From contig NWUY0300068588.1 in the NCBI GenBank assembly GCA_004151065.3, positions 1 to 19,933 on the forward strand: a DNA stretch of 19,933 bases, written 5' to 3'. How positions within the stretch are numbered: position 1 is the first letter of the stretch; each line of letters opens with the position of its first letter. Positions 1 through 10,027 of the stretch are shown here, one piece after another. The notes below the pieces were generated by a model, which worked only from the letters and a program-made list of their open reading frames with translations, had not been told where the DNA came from and did no database searches. A program made the translations under genes and the position numbers. The DNA comes from Larix sibirica. Lineage: Eukaryota; Streptophyta; Pinopsida; Pinales; Pinaceae.

Positions 1-579
1 TACACAGGTGAAGGTTCCCTGCAACTAAGCAAATCTTGGACTATATTTTCCATTCGTCGCTTCTCATCCTTCAGTGTTTTCACCTCTATGTCTAGTTTAG
101 GAATTTTCATTTGTTCTTTGCTCAAATTTTCCCATCTAATTCTATTAATAGCATAGTAGTCTACCCATTTTTCTCTCAAGGTGTGGATTCTCAATTGAAG
201 TTAGAGTCCAACAATATTATAGCTGGCCCATAAGCTTCAACATCATGTTTCCATCAGGCCACTTCTGCTCTCAACCTCTATATATCAAGAAAACTAACTT
301 GCTCTTCTTATTTTGTTTGAATGCCTACTAAAACACCCTACAACAGTGTATATTTTTTCTTCCTCATTTTCATTAGCAACCTGTACAGCATAGGAACTTA
401 TGACTGACTCTATAATATCATTCACAAATTTTGAAACAAAATCCTTCATGGTTTTGTCAATTTCACCAACACTCTTATCAATAGTAGGAACATCATTAAC
501 TTTAGAAGCAAATTCTAGTACAATGTCAAAAATAATTTCAATAATCATCTCCATAGTAGTATCATCATCAACCTCCATA

Positions 580-662
580 GCAGTACCCATCTCTTCAGTT
601 TCTATAGCAGTCTCCATACCTTGAGTAGCAGTACCCATACCTTAGGTAACATTACCCATACC
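580..662 (-). repeat. 21-base tandem repeat inside copy 1 coding region
   Basis: The motif CCCATACCTTAG recurs with a spacing of exactly 21 bases (ATACC at 616, 637 and 658), with a looser unit near 588. On the minus strand this encodes a seven-residue repeat, GMGTATQ / GMGNVT / METAIET / MGTAMEV. The matching segment of copy 2 (near 5520-5580) has only two degenerate units, so the repeat probably expanded in copy 1 after duplication. A 7-residue period keeps the reading frame. Confidence 0.6.
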
Positions 663-1084
663 TTAGTCTTCTCTAGAAGTATCCATTTCTATAGTATTTC
701 CCAGCTCTTCAACTTCTACAGCAGTTGCTTTCATAGCGATTACTTCACTTGTTTGGTCACATTCATGTGAAGCAGAAGGTGACCAAATTCTATATTCCAA
801 CACTTGGATAAGTGTGTCCATCCCTATTTGAGGCCCATAGTTCCTCAACTTCCTCCTAGCACAGGCTAGTTTATGCCTCAGCCTCTTGGTTTCCTTTCTT
901 AACAAATGATTTTGTGTCAAAAGAGAATTATAGGAAGTCTTGATATGTATATTACCAGGTATAAGGATGACCTTTTTCTTTGCTTTTGGTTCGACTGGTA
1001 TTTCCATATTGGATTCTTCTTGGGATTAATCCATAAAGTGGTGAGGTGGGATTTAAACAAATGCTTCCACAATCTCATAAGAAG

Positions 1085-1275
1085 CTATCTCTTAAATTTC
1101 AACTTATGTTGTTGGTTCTTGTGTAATAGCAGAAAGTCCTTATGTTGTTGGTTCTTGTGGAGCAATAACAAGGATTTTTTATGTTGGTTTTTTTGTAGCA
1201 ATATCAATGATTTTATAAGAACCCTTTGGCGTGGATGATTTTTTCTCTTTTGTTGGTCCTTGTGTAGCAACGGTA
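1085..1275 (-). repeat. 36/39-base coding minisatellite (Q-E-P-T-T repeats), copy 1
   Basis: The string TTATGTTGTTGGTTCTTGTG recurs at about 1104 and 1140 and in degraded form at 1179, with anchor bases at 1106, 1142 and 1181, so spacings are 36 and 39 bases (12 and 13 codons). A weaker unit follows near 1250 and another near 1280. Minus-strand translation gives repeated TQEPTT blocks separated by short variable spacers. Copy 2 has the same spacings at 6007, 6043 and 6082, so the array predates the duplication. Confidence 0.7.
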
Positions 1276-2583
1276 GAATATCGTACTACCGGTTCTTGTG
1301 TAAAAACAACATCGCTTTTTGATCTAGTTGTTTTAGCATCCTCTACAGTAATCATGGACCTTGTCCTCCTCTTCCTTGGGTCAAAAAATTTGATGGTTTT
1401 CTATCCAACTTAGATTTTTATTTCCTCCTAATATCCTTTGAAACCTTATGTCATTCTTCAAATTTTGGGTAAGGAATCCTGCATCATCAAATTTTATATT
1501 GGGGTTTATATTATTTGTATTTCATCATCCTCTAAGTCTTACATAGCAATGGTTTGTGCTTCTTCTATAGCAACAATTATTTTTCCTCACAAATGACCTT
1601 TAGCTTGTCCCTCTACTTTTGGAGTAGGTCCTACAATTGGTAATTCTTCCTCTAGTGCACTACCCTCAACCTGCTCTTTGTGCATCATCTTCAGCCTTCT
1701 CTTCAACTTCCTCTTCTTTCAATGCCCCTACATATTCTTGTTGAATGCAAAGGGGCCATCATAAAAATGCTTGGTAGGTTTGGTTAGATCATGACAAAGC
1801 ATCCACTATTAGCAATTTAATCACGCCATGATGGGACAGGTTGGAGATAAGGTTCCTAGTGTGTCTCACATTGTAATCCATCTGTTGCATAGATTTCAAC
1901 AGAAAATAAGGGTTAATTAATATCCTCAGATGTCATAAGTGTGTCAATAATTTGAAGTGATATCCTAATAGAAGGATATGTTGGCCTTTGTAGGTTAGGT
2001 AATTTTGCACAAAGTAAGACAGTTTTGAATGGGGTCATGGAAAACATGCACGCTTTTCCCCCTTTCCTCCATCTCCATCCACTTCTGATGGTTCTAGTAA
2101 ATCCTCACTTGCTTGTAGAAGCATCACCTTCCACGTGAACCATCGATCACTAGTTCGGGGGATTCTAATGACCTGGGCCATAGTGAACTTAGAAACCGTA
2201 ACCTAAATCCCCCATACAATGGCAGTGAATAAGTGAAACTTTTGGGGAAAATCCAAAGAAGTAGTTGTATCAAAACTCTGGAATCTCTCCAAATATACCA
2301 TCCATATAACATTTTGGAATATCCTGAGAACTTATGGGTTGTTGCAAATTTGCTCTAATGTCACTAGATCATGACATATAGATGAACCACCCATGATAAA
2401 AAAAAATAACCATCTAATATGCAGCAGGAAAACAAGTAGCAGTAAGGAATCTTGACCATTATAACAACGATGTGATAGAGGTGTAGTGATTCCAAACCAT
2501 GGTTTTTCCAAATAGGAATGGATGGACATGAATTTCAATGAGCGAGTATAGTAGAAAGTACTGTAGTTAGGGTGATGAATCAA

Positions 2584-4099
2584 TAAATTATTGTGGAGGA
2601 TGCAGTGAGGTTGGTGAAAATATGGTGAAGGACAACAATAATGGTGGATAGGGTGGATAAAAGTAGAAGATGATAGTGATGCAATAGTATTCGTTTTTCT
2701 CCCCCTAACTAAATCGTCATGTTGTCCTTGGCATGTAAAATGGATTTGGAAAGTATGAAAACCCTGTTATGGAATTACATTTTAAAATGTGAAGCATTAA
2801 AGAGGAAATCATAACTTTATATCACATGTGAGGTTTGATAATAATGATGAATATAAGTGGCGGGTACCATCAATCATTGAGGCACATGAAACACAAGCAA
2901 TTGTGATGGAGTGGTAGCGAACATATGTACCTGATCTACAACAGTAGTGGTATTAAGTGGCAATTCTAGCATGGATATGTAAATCACTAGCACTCTATAA
3001 CCAAAGCATAAACATATAGATCCATGGTATTCATCACTAACAATATAAACAGGAAGATCCATAGAAATGAATAATCAAAGCATAATTAGAAGGATCTAGA
3101 GAAAACACAAAACCACCAAAAGTTCAAACTAATGGATATTTAACAATAATGCAAGGAAATGGATGGATTTGGTAGGAGTGATGATGGATATTAGCAAATG
3201 GAATGGAATGATGAGTAATCTACAGCATGTTGCACTTGAAATGGTTTTGCAACAAGCAGGGTGAACTTGAAATATGATAATTCTGCAACAAAAATTATTA
3301 GTACAACCTAGAACAGAAAGGAGTTAGAAAAAAAACTATATTCTTTTTTTGGGGTTTTCTGAACATGCAAAAGTCAATCTTTCATGGGAACCAATGGCAT
3401 AGCCATTGTACATTCAACCTAAAATAGAGAAGAGAAACAAGTAATTGTCTCATAAATGCCTTAATGTCTTTTTTTAATGAAATCACATCCTGTACAACTA
3501 TATGATGCTAATGCTTGTGTTTTGTTGTTTTTTTTATAGTGACCTACTCCGGTTTTGTAGTGGCCAGTTAGAGTCTCTTTAATATGGTGGATATGCAACA
3601 TTTGCAACATGTTTCCTTATGGAAATGACAATTGTTATGGCCAGCTGTGGTGACTAGACAAATGGAAATATGCCACCTGGAGTAGGCCCGCAGCAGGGAT
3701 TACTCAAACAAATTTGAACAACCACGACTGTTGAATCCACAACAAAGGGAATCTAATGTCTTGGTGTATTGGCAACTAGCTCCACAATAAAGGGGAACTT
3801 CTACAATGAATTCCTAGCATTCTATTTTGTAGCACGACTCCAATGACTTGTTCTATAACAAATTCCAATCACCTGTTATGTAGAATAACTCATCTTGCAG
3901 GTTATATATGAAATACACAAATCCCTCTAAAATGCTTAAGAGTTATCAATATAATGCAATTGATTGAATCAAAAGAATACCCTCAAGATAAAATCCAAAG
4001 CATAGGATAATATGATAACAATGAGGGTAAACATTGGCAAAAGGAATATAAAAATGAGGGACCAATTGAAAAAAATATGGAAAAACTAGGGCCCATCAT
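2584..4099. other. Non-coding upstream part of unit 1
   Basis: No supportable gene. This is the part of the duplicated unit upstream of the minus-strand pseudogene start. It contains stretches rich in GATGG and GGAAT (about 2600-2680 and 3130-3230), a 37-base minisatellite (2969-3090), short A/T homopolymers near 3330-3350 and 3465-3475, and otherwise ordinary AT-rich DNA. The short minus-strand frame at 2874-3062 is an accident of the minisatellite: it ends within it and its copy 2 counterpart is not conserved as protein. Confidence 0.6.
2969..3090. repeat. 37-base minisatellite, unit 1
   Basis: The anchor GCATAAAC-like motif occurs at 2969, 3006, 3043 (as ATATAAAC) and 3080, exactly 37 bases apart each time. 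Units contain a loosely conserved block of the type CAAAGCATAAACA...GATCCAT. The same four-anchor array with the same period exists in unit 2 at 7874-7995. Confidence 0.75.
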
Positions 4100-4775
4100 C
4101 TACCCCCAACTAAAGGTGGTGTGTGTCTTTGTTTCACTCGCAAGGCGCTTAATCTAAATCGGGATTGAGCATAGACCAATGCAAGTTGGTGATATTGTAG
4201 GGAGAATGTCAAGGTTCCCCTTCATCATAGTATCCAACCTTTCTTTCAATGTCTTGCCAAAATCTATTTTCTTCCTGTGGTCTCCACTTATATAACGGTT
4301 CATATATAGTTGATGGAAACCAGATCAAAATAAAACAAAACCTGATTCCAATCCATTTCTCACCACATCTAGTTATACACTAGTGTATATCTCTGCTTGG
4401 TGTAATACTTCTACAAATATAGTGTAACAAAAAATTTCCCTTTCTCGTTGTGCTTTATCCAACTATGCCCATATTAACTGGCATTCATATATGGGTTCCA
4501 TTCTCCTACGACTGATATGATCACATACACTGGTGGATAGATTCTTGTTGATTCTCAAGGAGGAAGGACCATATTTGTAATGACACATTCCACCTCAAGT
4601 GCAAATCCAGAATGGTTAAGTTTTCCCATATTCTCCTATGATCCAGTAGAAGACATATTGTTGAGTTTTGTATATAGTATTCTATGTGAGGCCCCACTAG
4701 ATCTAGTTATTGGCATAATATGTGAAAGCCCAAAGTTGTATGTCACCAATGAAAATATTTGAATTTCATATTCTC
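4100..4775. other. Spacer between duplicated units; possible coding remnant at 4209-4378
   Basis: This is the part of unit 2 downstream of the minus-strand pseudogene. On the minus strand from about 4378 to the stop at 4209-4211 there is a 57-codon open stretch rich in tryptophan and charged residues, containing YKWRPQEENRFWQDIERK and VGYYDEGEP. Beyond the stop the same frame continues through HSPYNITNLHWSMLNPDLD to another stop. Its composition looks protein-like, but I do not recognise it and it has no clear start. A perfect 16-base palindrome lies at 4374-4389. The small plus-strand frame at 4580-4762 shows nothing recognisable. Confidence 0.3.
4374..4389. repeat. 16-base perfect palindrome
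   Basis: TATACACTAGTGTATA is its own reverse complement with no loop. It lies in the spacer between the two duplicated units. Function unknown; it may be chance in AT-rich DNA. Confidence 0.6.
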
Positions 4776-7545
4776 TCATTGGGAAAGGAAGGCAACTTCA
4801 TGCATATATATTTCATACAATAGATTTGTGTCTTTTGTGTTGCTAGCAAAATAGGACTTCAAGAAAGATCCAAGAGTTTTGATGTCATGGGGCCTTCCTT
4901 CAACTATAGCTTCAAGTAGAAAAATAATATGTTTTTCTCGTAAAAATAGAGTATACACAAGTGAAGGTGTCCTGCTACTAAGCAAATCTTAGAATATATT
5001 TTTCGTATGTTGCTTCTCATCCTTCATTTTTTTCACCTCTACTTCTAGTTTAGGAATTTTCTTTCGTTCTTCCTTGAAATTTTCCCATTTGATTATGTTA
5101 AGAGCATAATATTATGTCCATTGTTCTCTCAAGGTTTGGATTCTCAATAGACTTTATTCTAATGGTACTACACCTAGCCCATAGTTTTTATAGCGTGTTT
5201 CCATCTAGCTACTTGTGCTCTCAGTCTCTTATGTCAAGAAAACTACTTCCTCTATTTATATTCCTACTGACTAGACAACATGCCCTACAACAGTGTACAA
5301 TTTGGATTCCACGTGTTCACTAGCAACCTCTCCAACACAGGAACTTATTATTGTCTCTATAATTTCATTCACAAATTCTGAAACAAATTCCTCAACAATT
5401 ATGCAAGATTCACCAACACTCTTATCAACATCAACAATATCATTAAATTTGGAAATAAATTCATTTACAATGTCAGAAAGAATTTTTGTAATAATCTCTA
5501 TAGTAGCACCATCCTCAACCTCCATAGGCGAAGTACACATCTCTTTAGTAGTGGTACCCATACCATCAAATTTTGTAGTATTGTCCATTTCTTAAGCTTT
5601 TGTAGCAATCAATTCCATATAAATTTTTTACATAACAATCACTTATTTTTCTTGGTCATCTTCATGCGAAGAAAAATGTACCCAAGCAATCTCTTTCAGG
5701 GATTGGATAAGTGTGTCCAACCCTGTAGGAGGCATAGGTATCCTCAAATTCCTTCTGGAAAAGGCTAGTTTCTTCCTTATCCTCTTGTTTCCTTCCTTAA
5801 TAAATTATTTCGTTTCAAAAGAGAATTATACGAAGGATATGTAGCTTACTAGGGATAAGGATGACCCTTTTCTTTGTGGCTATTTTGATTGGTATTGGTA
5901 TTTTCATGGTGGCTTCTTCTTAGACTTCGTCTAGAAAGTGGTGAGGCGGAATTCCAACACATTCTTCTAGAGGATTGTCAAAAAAACATCTCTTCAATTT
6001 TAGCTTATGTTGTTGGTTCTTGTGTAAAAATAACATGTCCTTATGTCATTGGTTCTTATGGATCAACAATAGGGCTTATTGATGTTGGATTTTTTTTAAT
6101 ATCATCAATGTGTTTCTAAGTAGCCTCTGGTGTACTTACTTTTTGTTATGTTGCCAATTCTTCTGTAACAACAACATAATCTATTGTTGTTGGTTCTTGT
6201 GTGGCAACAACAAGGATTTTGAGCTAGTTATTGTAGCAGCTTCTGCAGCAACCATGGACCTCATCCTCCTCTTCCTTGGTTATGCTATAAATGATGATAG
6301 TTTTCTATCCAATTTGGTTTTTATTTATGCTTGGTATCCTTTGAAACCTCATGTCATTCTTCATCTACTAGGCAAGGAATCTTTGCATCTCTTTTCTAGT
6401 GGGGGATTCTATTAATCATTTTTCATCATCCTCTGAGTCTTTTGTAGCAATGGTGTGTGCTTCTTCTATAGAAGAAATGGTTTTTCCTTTTGCATGACAT
6501 TTGGCCTATCCTTACACTTCTGCAATAGGTCTTGCAACTGGTAGTTCTTCTTTTGGTGCATTATCCTTAGCCTACTCTTCTTGTGGGGAATTGTATTCAA
6601 CCTACTCTTCAACTTCCTCTTCTTCTGGTGCCCCTACATCTTCTTGATAAATGAAAAGGGGCCACCATAAAATGATTCCCAGGTCTAGTTAGACCGAGAC
6701 AAAGCATCTACTATCAACATTTTAATTAGGCCATGATCGAATATGCTAGAGATAGGGTTCCTAGTGTGTCTCACATTGTGAGCCATTAGTTACAGGTATT
6801 TCAACAGAAAATCGGGGATATCTTAATAAAATTTGATGTTGCAAGTGTGTCAATAATTTGAAGTGATACTTGAATATAAGGCTATACCTAACTTCACACG
6901 TGAGGTATTTTTACATGAAGTAAGTCACTTTTGAACAAGTTCATGGAACCAATGCTCTCTTAACCTTATTTCCTCCATACTCAACCATTTATCTTGGTTC
7001 TAGGAAATATGCTTTTGCTTGTGGAAGCATCACCTTCCTCATGACACACAGGTCACCGATTTGAGGGAGCCTAATAATCCAGGCCATACTAGCCTATGTA
7101 ACCCTAACTCAAAGTGACCATACAATGGTAGTGAATAGTTGAAACTGTTCGGAAAATTTTAGAGAAATAGTCATATCAAAACTCTACAATCTCTCCAAAT
7201 ATACCATCCATCTGGTATTTGGAATATCTAGAGAACTTATAGGTTGTTGCAAAGTTGCTCCAAGGTTATTGGCTCATGTCATACAACTAAGCCACCCATG
7301 ATAGAAATTTGACCACCTAATCTGCAACAAGCAAATGAATAGTAGAAAGGAGTCACAACCACTGTAAAAATGGTGTGATAGAGGTGTAGTGATTATGAAC
7401 CATACTTTTACCAAATAGGATGGATGGAAATGGAGGTTGGAAAGGAAGTCTGACAAAAGGTACAGTAGTCAAGGTGATGGATTGGGAAATTGAGATGGAG
7501 GATGTGGCAAGGTTGGTAAAAATATTTTTAAGGACATCAGTAATG
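4776..7545 (-). pseudogene. Degenerate repeat-containing coiled-coil protein gene, copy 2
   Basis: This minus-strand homologue of the 1-2583 gene has its C-terminal end inside the window. Visible parts in order: a globular region with EPITLEQLCNN (near 7275), then SSIFDHGLIKMLIVDALSRSN (about 6760-6690), matching NLSHHGVIKLLIVDAL in copy 1; an acidic linker (about 6630-6590); Q-E-P-T-T repeats (about 6200-5990); a degraded coiled coil (about 5820-5700); an open 105-codon stretch 5588-5271 with MEVEDGATIEI and repeated EFVSEFVNEI-type motifs; and a coiled coil LRIQTLREQW...KKMKDEKQ (about 5150-5010). The tail FLREKHIIFLLEAIVEGRPH...GSFLKSYFASNTKDTNLLYE ends at a stop at 4776-4778. Stops and frameshifts are frequent, so it is not functional as it stands. 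The last 70 codons (4985-4776) are fully open. Confidence 0.55.
5990..6215 (-). repeat. 36/39-base coding minisatellite (Q-E-P-T-T repeats), copy 2
   Basis: Units are anchored at 6007, 6043 and 6082 (spacings 36 and 39 bases), with a further GTTGTTGGTTCTTGTG block near 6185-6200. Minus-strand translation gives TQEPTT-type blocks. Unit number and spacing match copy 1 exactly for the first three units, which indicates inheritance from the ancestor of the duplication. Confidence 0.65.
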
Positions 7546-8361
7546 GTGGATAAGGAGAATAAATGTGGAAAAAGGTATCGATGCAATAGTGTTCATCCTT
7601 CTCCCCTCAACTGAATTATCATGTCATCCTCAACATGAGAAATGGATATGGAAAGGAATAAAAAATTATTGTTGGTTAATAATTAATTCAAAATATAAAA
7701 CATAAAGAGGAAATCATAACTATGTATAATGTATGAGATTTTATAAAAATAATGAGTAGAAGTGGTAGGTGTCATCATTCATGGAGTCATGTGACACACA
7801 AGCAGACTTTATGGAGTGGTAATGAGTGAGCATATGCGATCTGCAACAACAACAATAGCAAGCAACATGTCTAGCATGGACAAGCAAATCCATAAAAATT
7901 GATAACCAAAGCATAAGCAGGTGAATCCATAGCAATGGACTATGAAAGCATAAACAAGTGAATTTGTAGAAATAGGAAATCAAAGCATAGTTGGAAGGAT
8001 CCAAAGAAAATATGAACCGCCCAAAGTTGAAACTAATGGATTTGTATCAATAAAGAAGGGAAATGGATGCAATGGGTAGGTGAGATCAAATGATGGATAT
8101 TTAGGGAATGGAATGGAAAGGGATGATGGAATAATGATTATAGAATGATGGCAATAGTGATCAAGTGATGGGAATCTTAGCAAATAGATATGCAACATGT
8201 TTCACTTAGAATGGTTTTGAAGTAAGCAGGGAGAGCCTAAAGGGTGTAATAGTTTTGCAACAAAAATTATTAATACAACCTACACAAAAGGAGGATAGAA
8301 AAAATTTTTTTTTTTTTAATAGCCAAAAATGAATTTATCATGGGCACAAGTGGCATAGTCA
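7546..8361. other. Non-coding upstream part of unit 2, left of insertion
   Basis: Homologous to about 2590-3410. It contains a GATGG/GGAAT-rich purine tract at about 8055-8175, a T-run near 8305-8318 and the 37-base minisatellite at 7874-7995. I see no supportable gene. The frames at 7741-8004 and 7980-8198 are artefacts of the minisatellite and purine tract. Confidence 0.55.
7874..7995. repeat. 37-base minisatellite, unit 2
   Basis: GCAT anchors at 7874, 7911, 7948 and 7985 are each exactly 37 bases apart, with units of the form AAAGCATAAGCAGGTGAATCCAT and variants. Period and phase match the array at 2969-3090. Confidence 0.75.
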
Positions 8362-8399
8362 CCATACCTATAAATACTAGATCACGATGTGTATCAATA

Positions 8400-9462
8400 T
8401 ATCAAAGAAAGGCATCCCTACATAATGCTTTTTTATATAATCGTAAACGATGACCATCATCCATGAGCGGTATCTAAACTTCATCAATTTCATAAATAGC
8501 TTAGAAAAACCATTGTCATAAGTAGTATCAATCTCATATGGGTCCAACCATTGAGTACGAAGATTACCTTTATAATCTTTAAACCTAGAGTCATATAATA
8601 GGGCCCAGTCTCCTAGCTAAAACTTCATTTTATTGATGAACTTGTCACACCAATTTGTTCTTTATTTTTGAACAATCAAAGTGTGTTGTAAGGAAACCTG
8701 AAAAATTCCATCCAACTTATTAATTTGTTCCAAGGAATGTTTTTGGGATTTTAAAAGATCCAATCCTACTCGTAATGCGGTTCTTGATGTATTAACTTCA
8801 AACTCAATAGGAAAAATCACATTCTTTCCATTCACAAGATCATAAAGAATGAAGCTAGTGGTGTTACAACAAGTGCTCTAGTAAGAGCAAAGAGCTTCTA
8901 GAAGTTTGTTGGCCCAATATTTGAGATGGATTTACACAATTTTGGTCAGGATGGATTACAAAAATCTATTGGTGACTTACACTTGGCCATTGGCTTGTGA
9001 GTGATATGGTTTTAGTTGTTGTTTGTCCAATTTGTTTTTTTTGGTAAGTGCTTGAATGAGTTAGGATTCTTGATCTGTAATGAATTTTCATCACACATGA
9101 TAGCATACAAAGATCTCTTCATAGAGAAAATATCCTACTACTTATTCTATAGCTCTTGAGAGTGCTTTGGATTCAACTCATCTGATGATATAATTAGTGC
9201 AAACTAAGATATGAGCCTTTTGTTTTGATGGAGGTTTAATAGACCCTACAAATTTTAGAGCCTATTTCTTAAAAGGATCCAACATAAGTTGAGTTGGAAG
9301 TGGCATCTCATAAAACTAAGTAGGTTGTCCCATTATTTGGAAACTATCACAACTTCTCACATAGTGTTGGCATCTTGAAAAATAGTGGGCCAATAATAAC
9401 CTAGTCACAACACTTTATGTGAAGTTATTTTATCAGCAAAGTGCCCACCAAAGAGGTCGTGA
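8400..9462 (-). pseudogene. Ty3/gypsy integrase pseudogene
   Basis: Minus-strand fragments follow the plant gypsy integrase in order. First comes the zinc-binding region DLFGGHFADKITSHKVL then LGYYWPTIFQDANT (9458-9360). Next is the core start IKPPSKQKAHILVCTNYI (about 9255-9200), in which the usual first catalytic Asp of the CTDY motif reads Asn. Then come a degraded second-Asp region near 9090-9065 and the YHSQANGQV motif (9012-8981). Then LEQINKLDGIFQVSLQ, FINKMKF and LGDWALLYDSRFKDYKGNLR with TQWLDPYEID (about 8730-8545), which is the GPY/F-type C-terminal domain. The end is HRLRLYKKALCRDAF (about 8455-8405). Several stops and at least one frameshift are present. Integrase inserts element cDNA into host DNA; this copy cannot be active. 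Confidence 0.85.
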
Positions 9463-9656
9463 ATTTTGAATTGAAAATTCAAATTTCATGGGTACTCTCT
9501 CATTAGAGCCTTCATCCCAAAATATTTTATGTCAATTACTTGGTTGTCCAAATTTCATTGATTCTTCAAAAGGTGCAAAGTGATCTGGTTCTTGGACTAG
9601 ATTATCTTGATGTTTAATTGTTACCTTCCGACTTATTTAATCCTCTACTAATATTT

Positions 9657-9896
9657 TTAGTGGTGTGGGAGGAAAAGGATGGCTTCTGCTAAAGAACTAG
9701 ATTCTAAAGCAATGAGATTAGAATCAACAATTGTCTCCATGATTGGTTCGGAACTATAAATGCTTCTTGTTCTTCCTCCCCTCACTAGTTCTCCTACTAT
9801 AGAGTTAGTAGTTGGGGTGTTTCTTACTATGCCATGTTGTTGTGCTCTTGGATTTATGGCCTTATTCATGTATCTATACGTGGTAATGAAAAACAC
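9657..9896 (-). pseudogene. Short open stretch after the gypsy leader, possibly gag remnant
   Basis: A 79-codon minus-strand frame begins about 110 bases after the primer binding site, where gag normally starts. It contains NPRAQQHGIVRNTP and GELVRGGRTRSIYSSEP. I see no CCHC zinc knuckle or other gag hallmark. Below 9657 the frame breaks, and the sequence down to about 9470 is degraded (fragments EPDHFAPFEES and MKFEFSIQNS) before integrase begins. Position is the main argument for gag, so the assignment is weak. Confidence 0.3.
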
Positions 9897-10006
9897 TTCA
9901 TATGAGATCTTACAAGGAGGTTTTCCAACAATTCCTATGATGTAAATCCCCTTGCCATGTACTATCTAATTTTAGAAAAATAACAACTTCCTAAGCCCTT
10001 GACACC

Positions 10007-10024
10007 TCCCTGGAAATGATGTCA
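10007..10024 (-). other. Decayed tRNA-Asp-type primer binding site of the gypsy element
   Basis: The minus strand reads TGACATCATTTCCAGGGA, against TGGCGCCGTTGCCAGGGA, the form I know from plant Ty3/gypsy elements primed by tRNA-Asp. Thirteen of 18 bases agree, and four of the five differences are C-to-T or G-to-A changes. It lies three bases inside the inferred LTR end, the expected position. Confidence 0.6.
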
Positions 10025-10027
10025 AAA

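Larger units (their letters stand above)
1..2583 (-). pseudogene. Degenerate repeat-containing coiled-coil protein gene, copy 1 (3' end outside window)
   Basis: Read on the minus strand, one protein can be followed from an ATG near 2583 to the window edge, with about ten stops and one frameshift between about 1560 and 1270. Parts in order: a globular region (2583-1750) with TLEQICNN, IVWGI, a YHFKLLTHL stretch and NLISNLSHHGVIKLLIVDAL; an acidic linker EEEVEEKAEDDA (1720-1680); three Q-E-P-T-T-type repeats (1270-1090); a basic coiled-coil-like segment NSLLTQNHLLRKETKRLRHK (about 930-860); an acidic stretch with MEVDDDTTMEM (575-540); and a second coiled coil LREKWVDYY...KTLKDEKRRMENIVQDLL (180-20). 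From 1007 to 294 only two stops (near 660 and 640) interrupt the frame. The globular region recalls plant transposon-associated gag-like proteins, but I do not recognise the family firmly. Copy 2 at 4776-7545 preserves the same architecture. Confidence 0.55.
1..4099. repeat. Tandem duplication, unit 1 (right part)
   Basis: Bases 1-3425 align collinearly with 4953-8361, and 3427-4099 with about 10812-11440, the gypsy insertion lying between. A 60-base sample at position 1 against 4953 shows about 80% identity by eye. Both copies lie in the same orientation. Homology stops at CTAGGGCCCATCATC, about 4099. Because the offset (about 4952) equals the distance from 4100 to the corresponding point in unit 2, a simple head-to-tail duplication explains the arrangement. 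Confidence 0.8.

Noticed and set aside
906-1413. Plus-strand frames rich in C, W, F and L
   Set aside because: They are reverse-strand readings of the TQEPTT repeat region; the minus strand has the coherent protein and is conserved in both copies.
2969-3090. Evenly spaced repeats as a CRISPR-like array
   Set aside because: The 37-base units are contiguous and lack alternating unique spacers, and the genome is clearly a plant nuclear one. These are minisatellites.
5889-6415. Two consecutive plus-strand frames over the Q-E-P-T-T region
   Set aside because: They are antisense shadows of the minus-strand minisatellite gene, are not conserved with start and stop in copy 1, and give only hydrophobic low-complexity peptides.
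7420-7614. Plus-strand 64-codon frame
   Set aside because: It lies in the purine-rich part of unit 2, is not conserved in unit 1, and has no recognisable domain.
9760-9945. Plus-strand 61-codon frame with a membrane-like stretch
   Set aside because: It is antisense to the leader region of the gypsy relic, and the integrase direction shows the element is on the minus strand.
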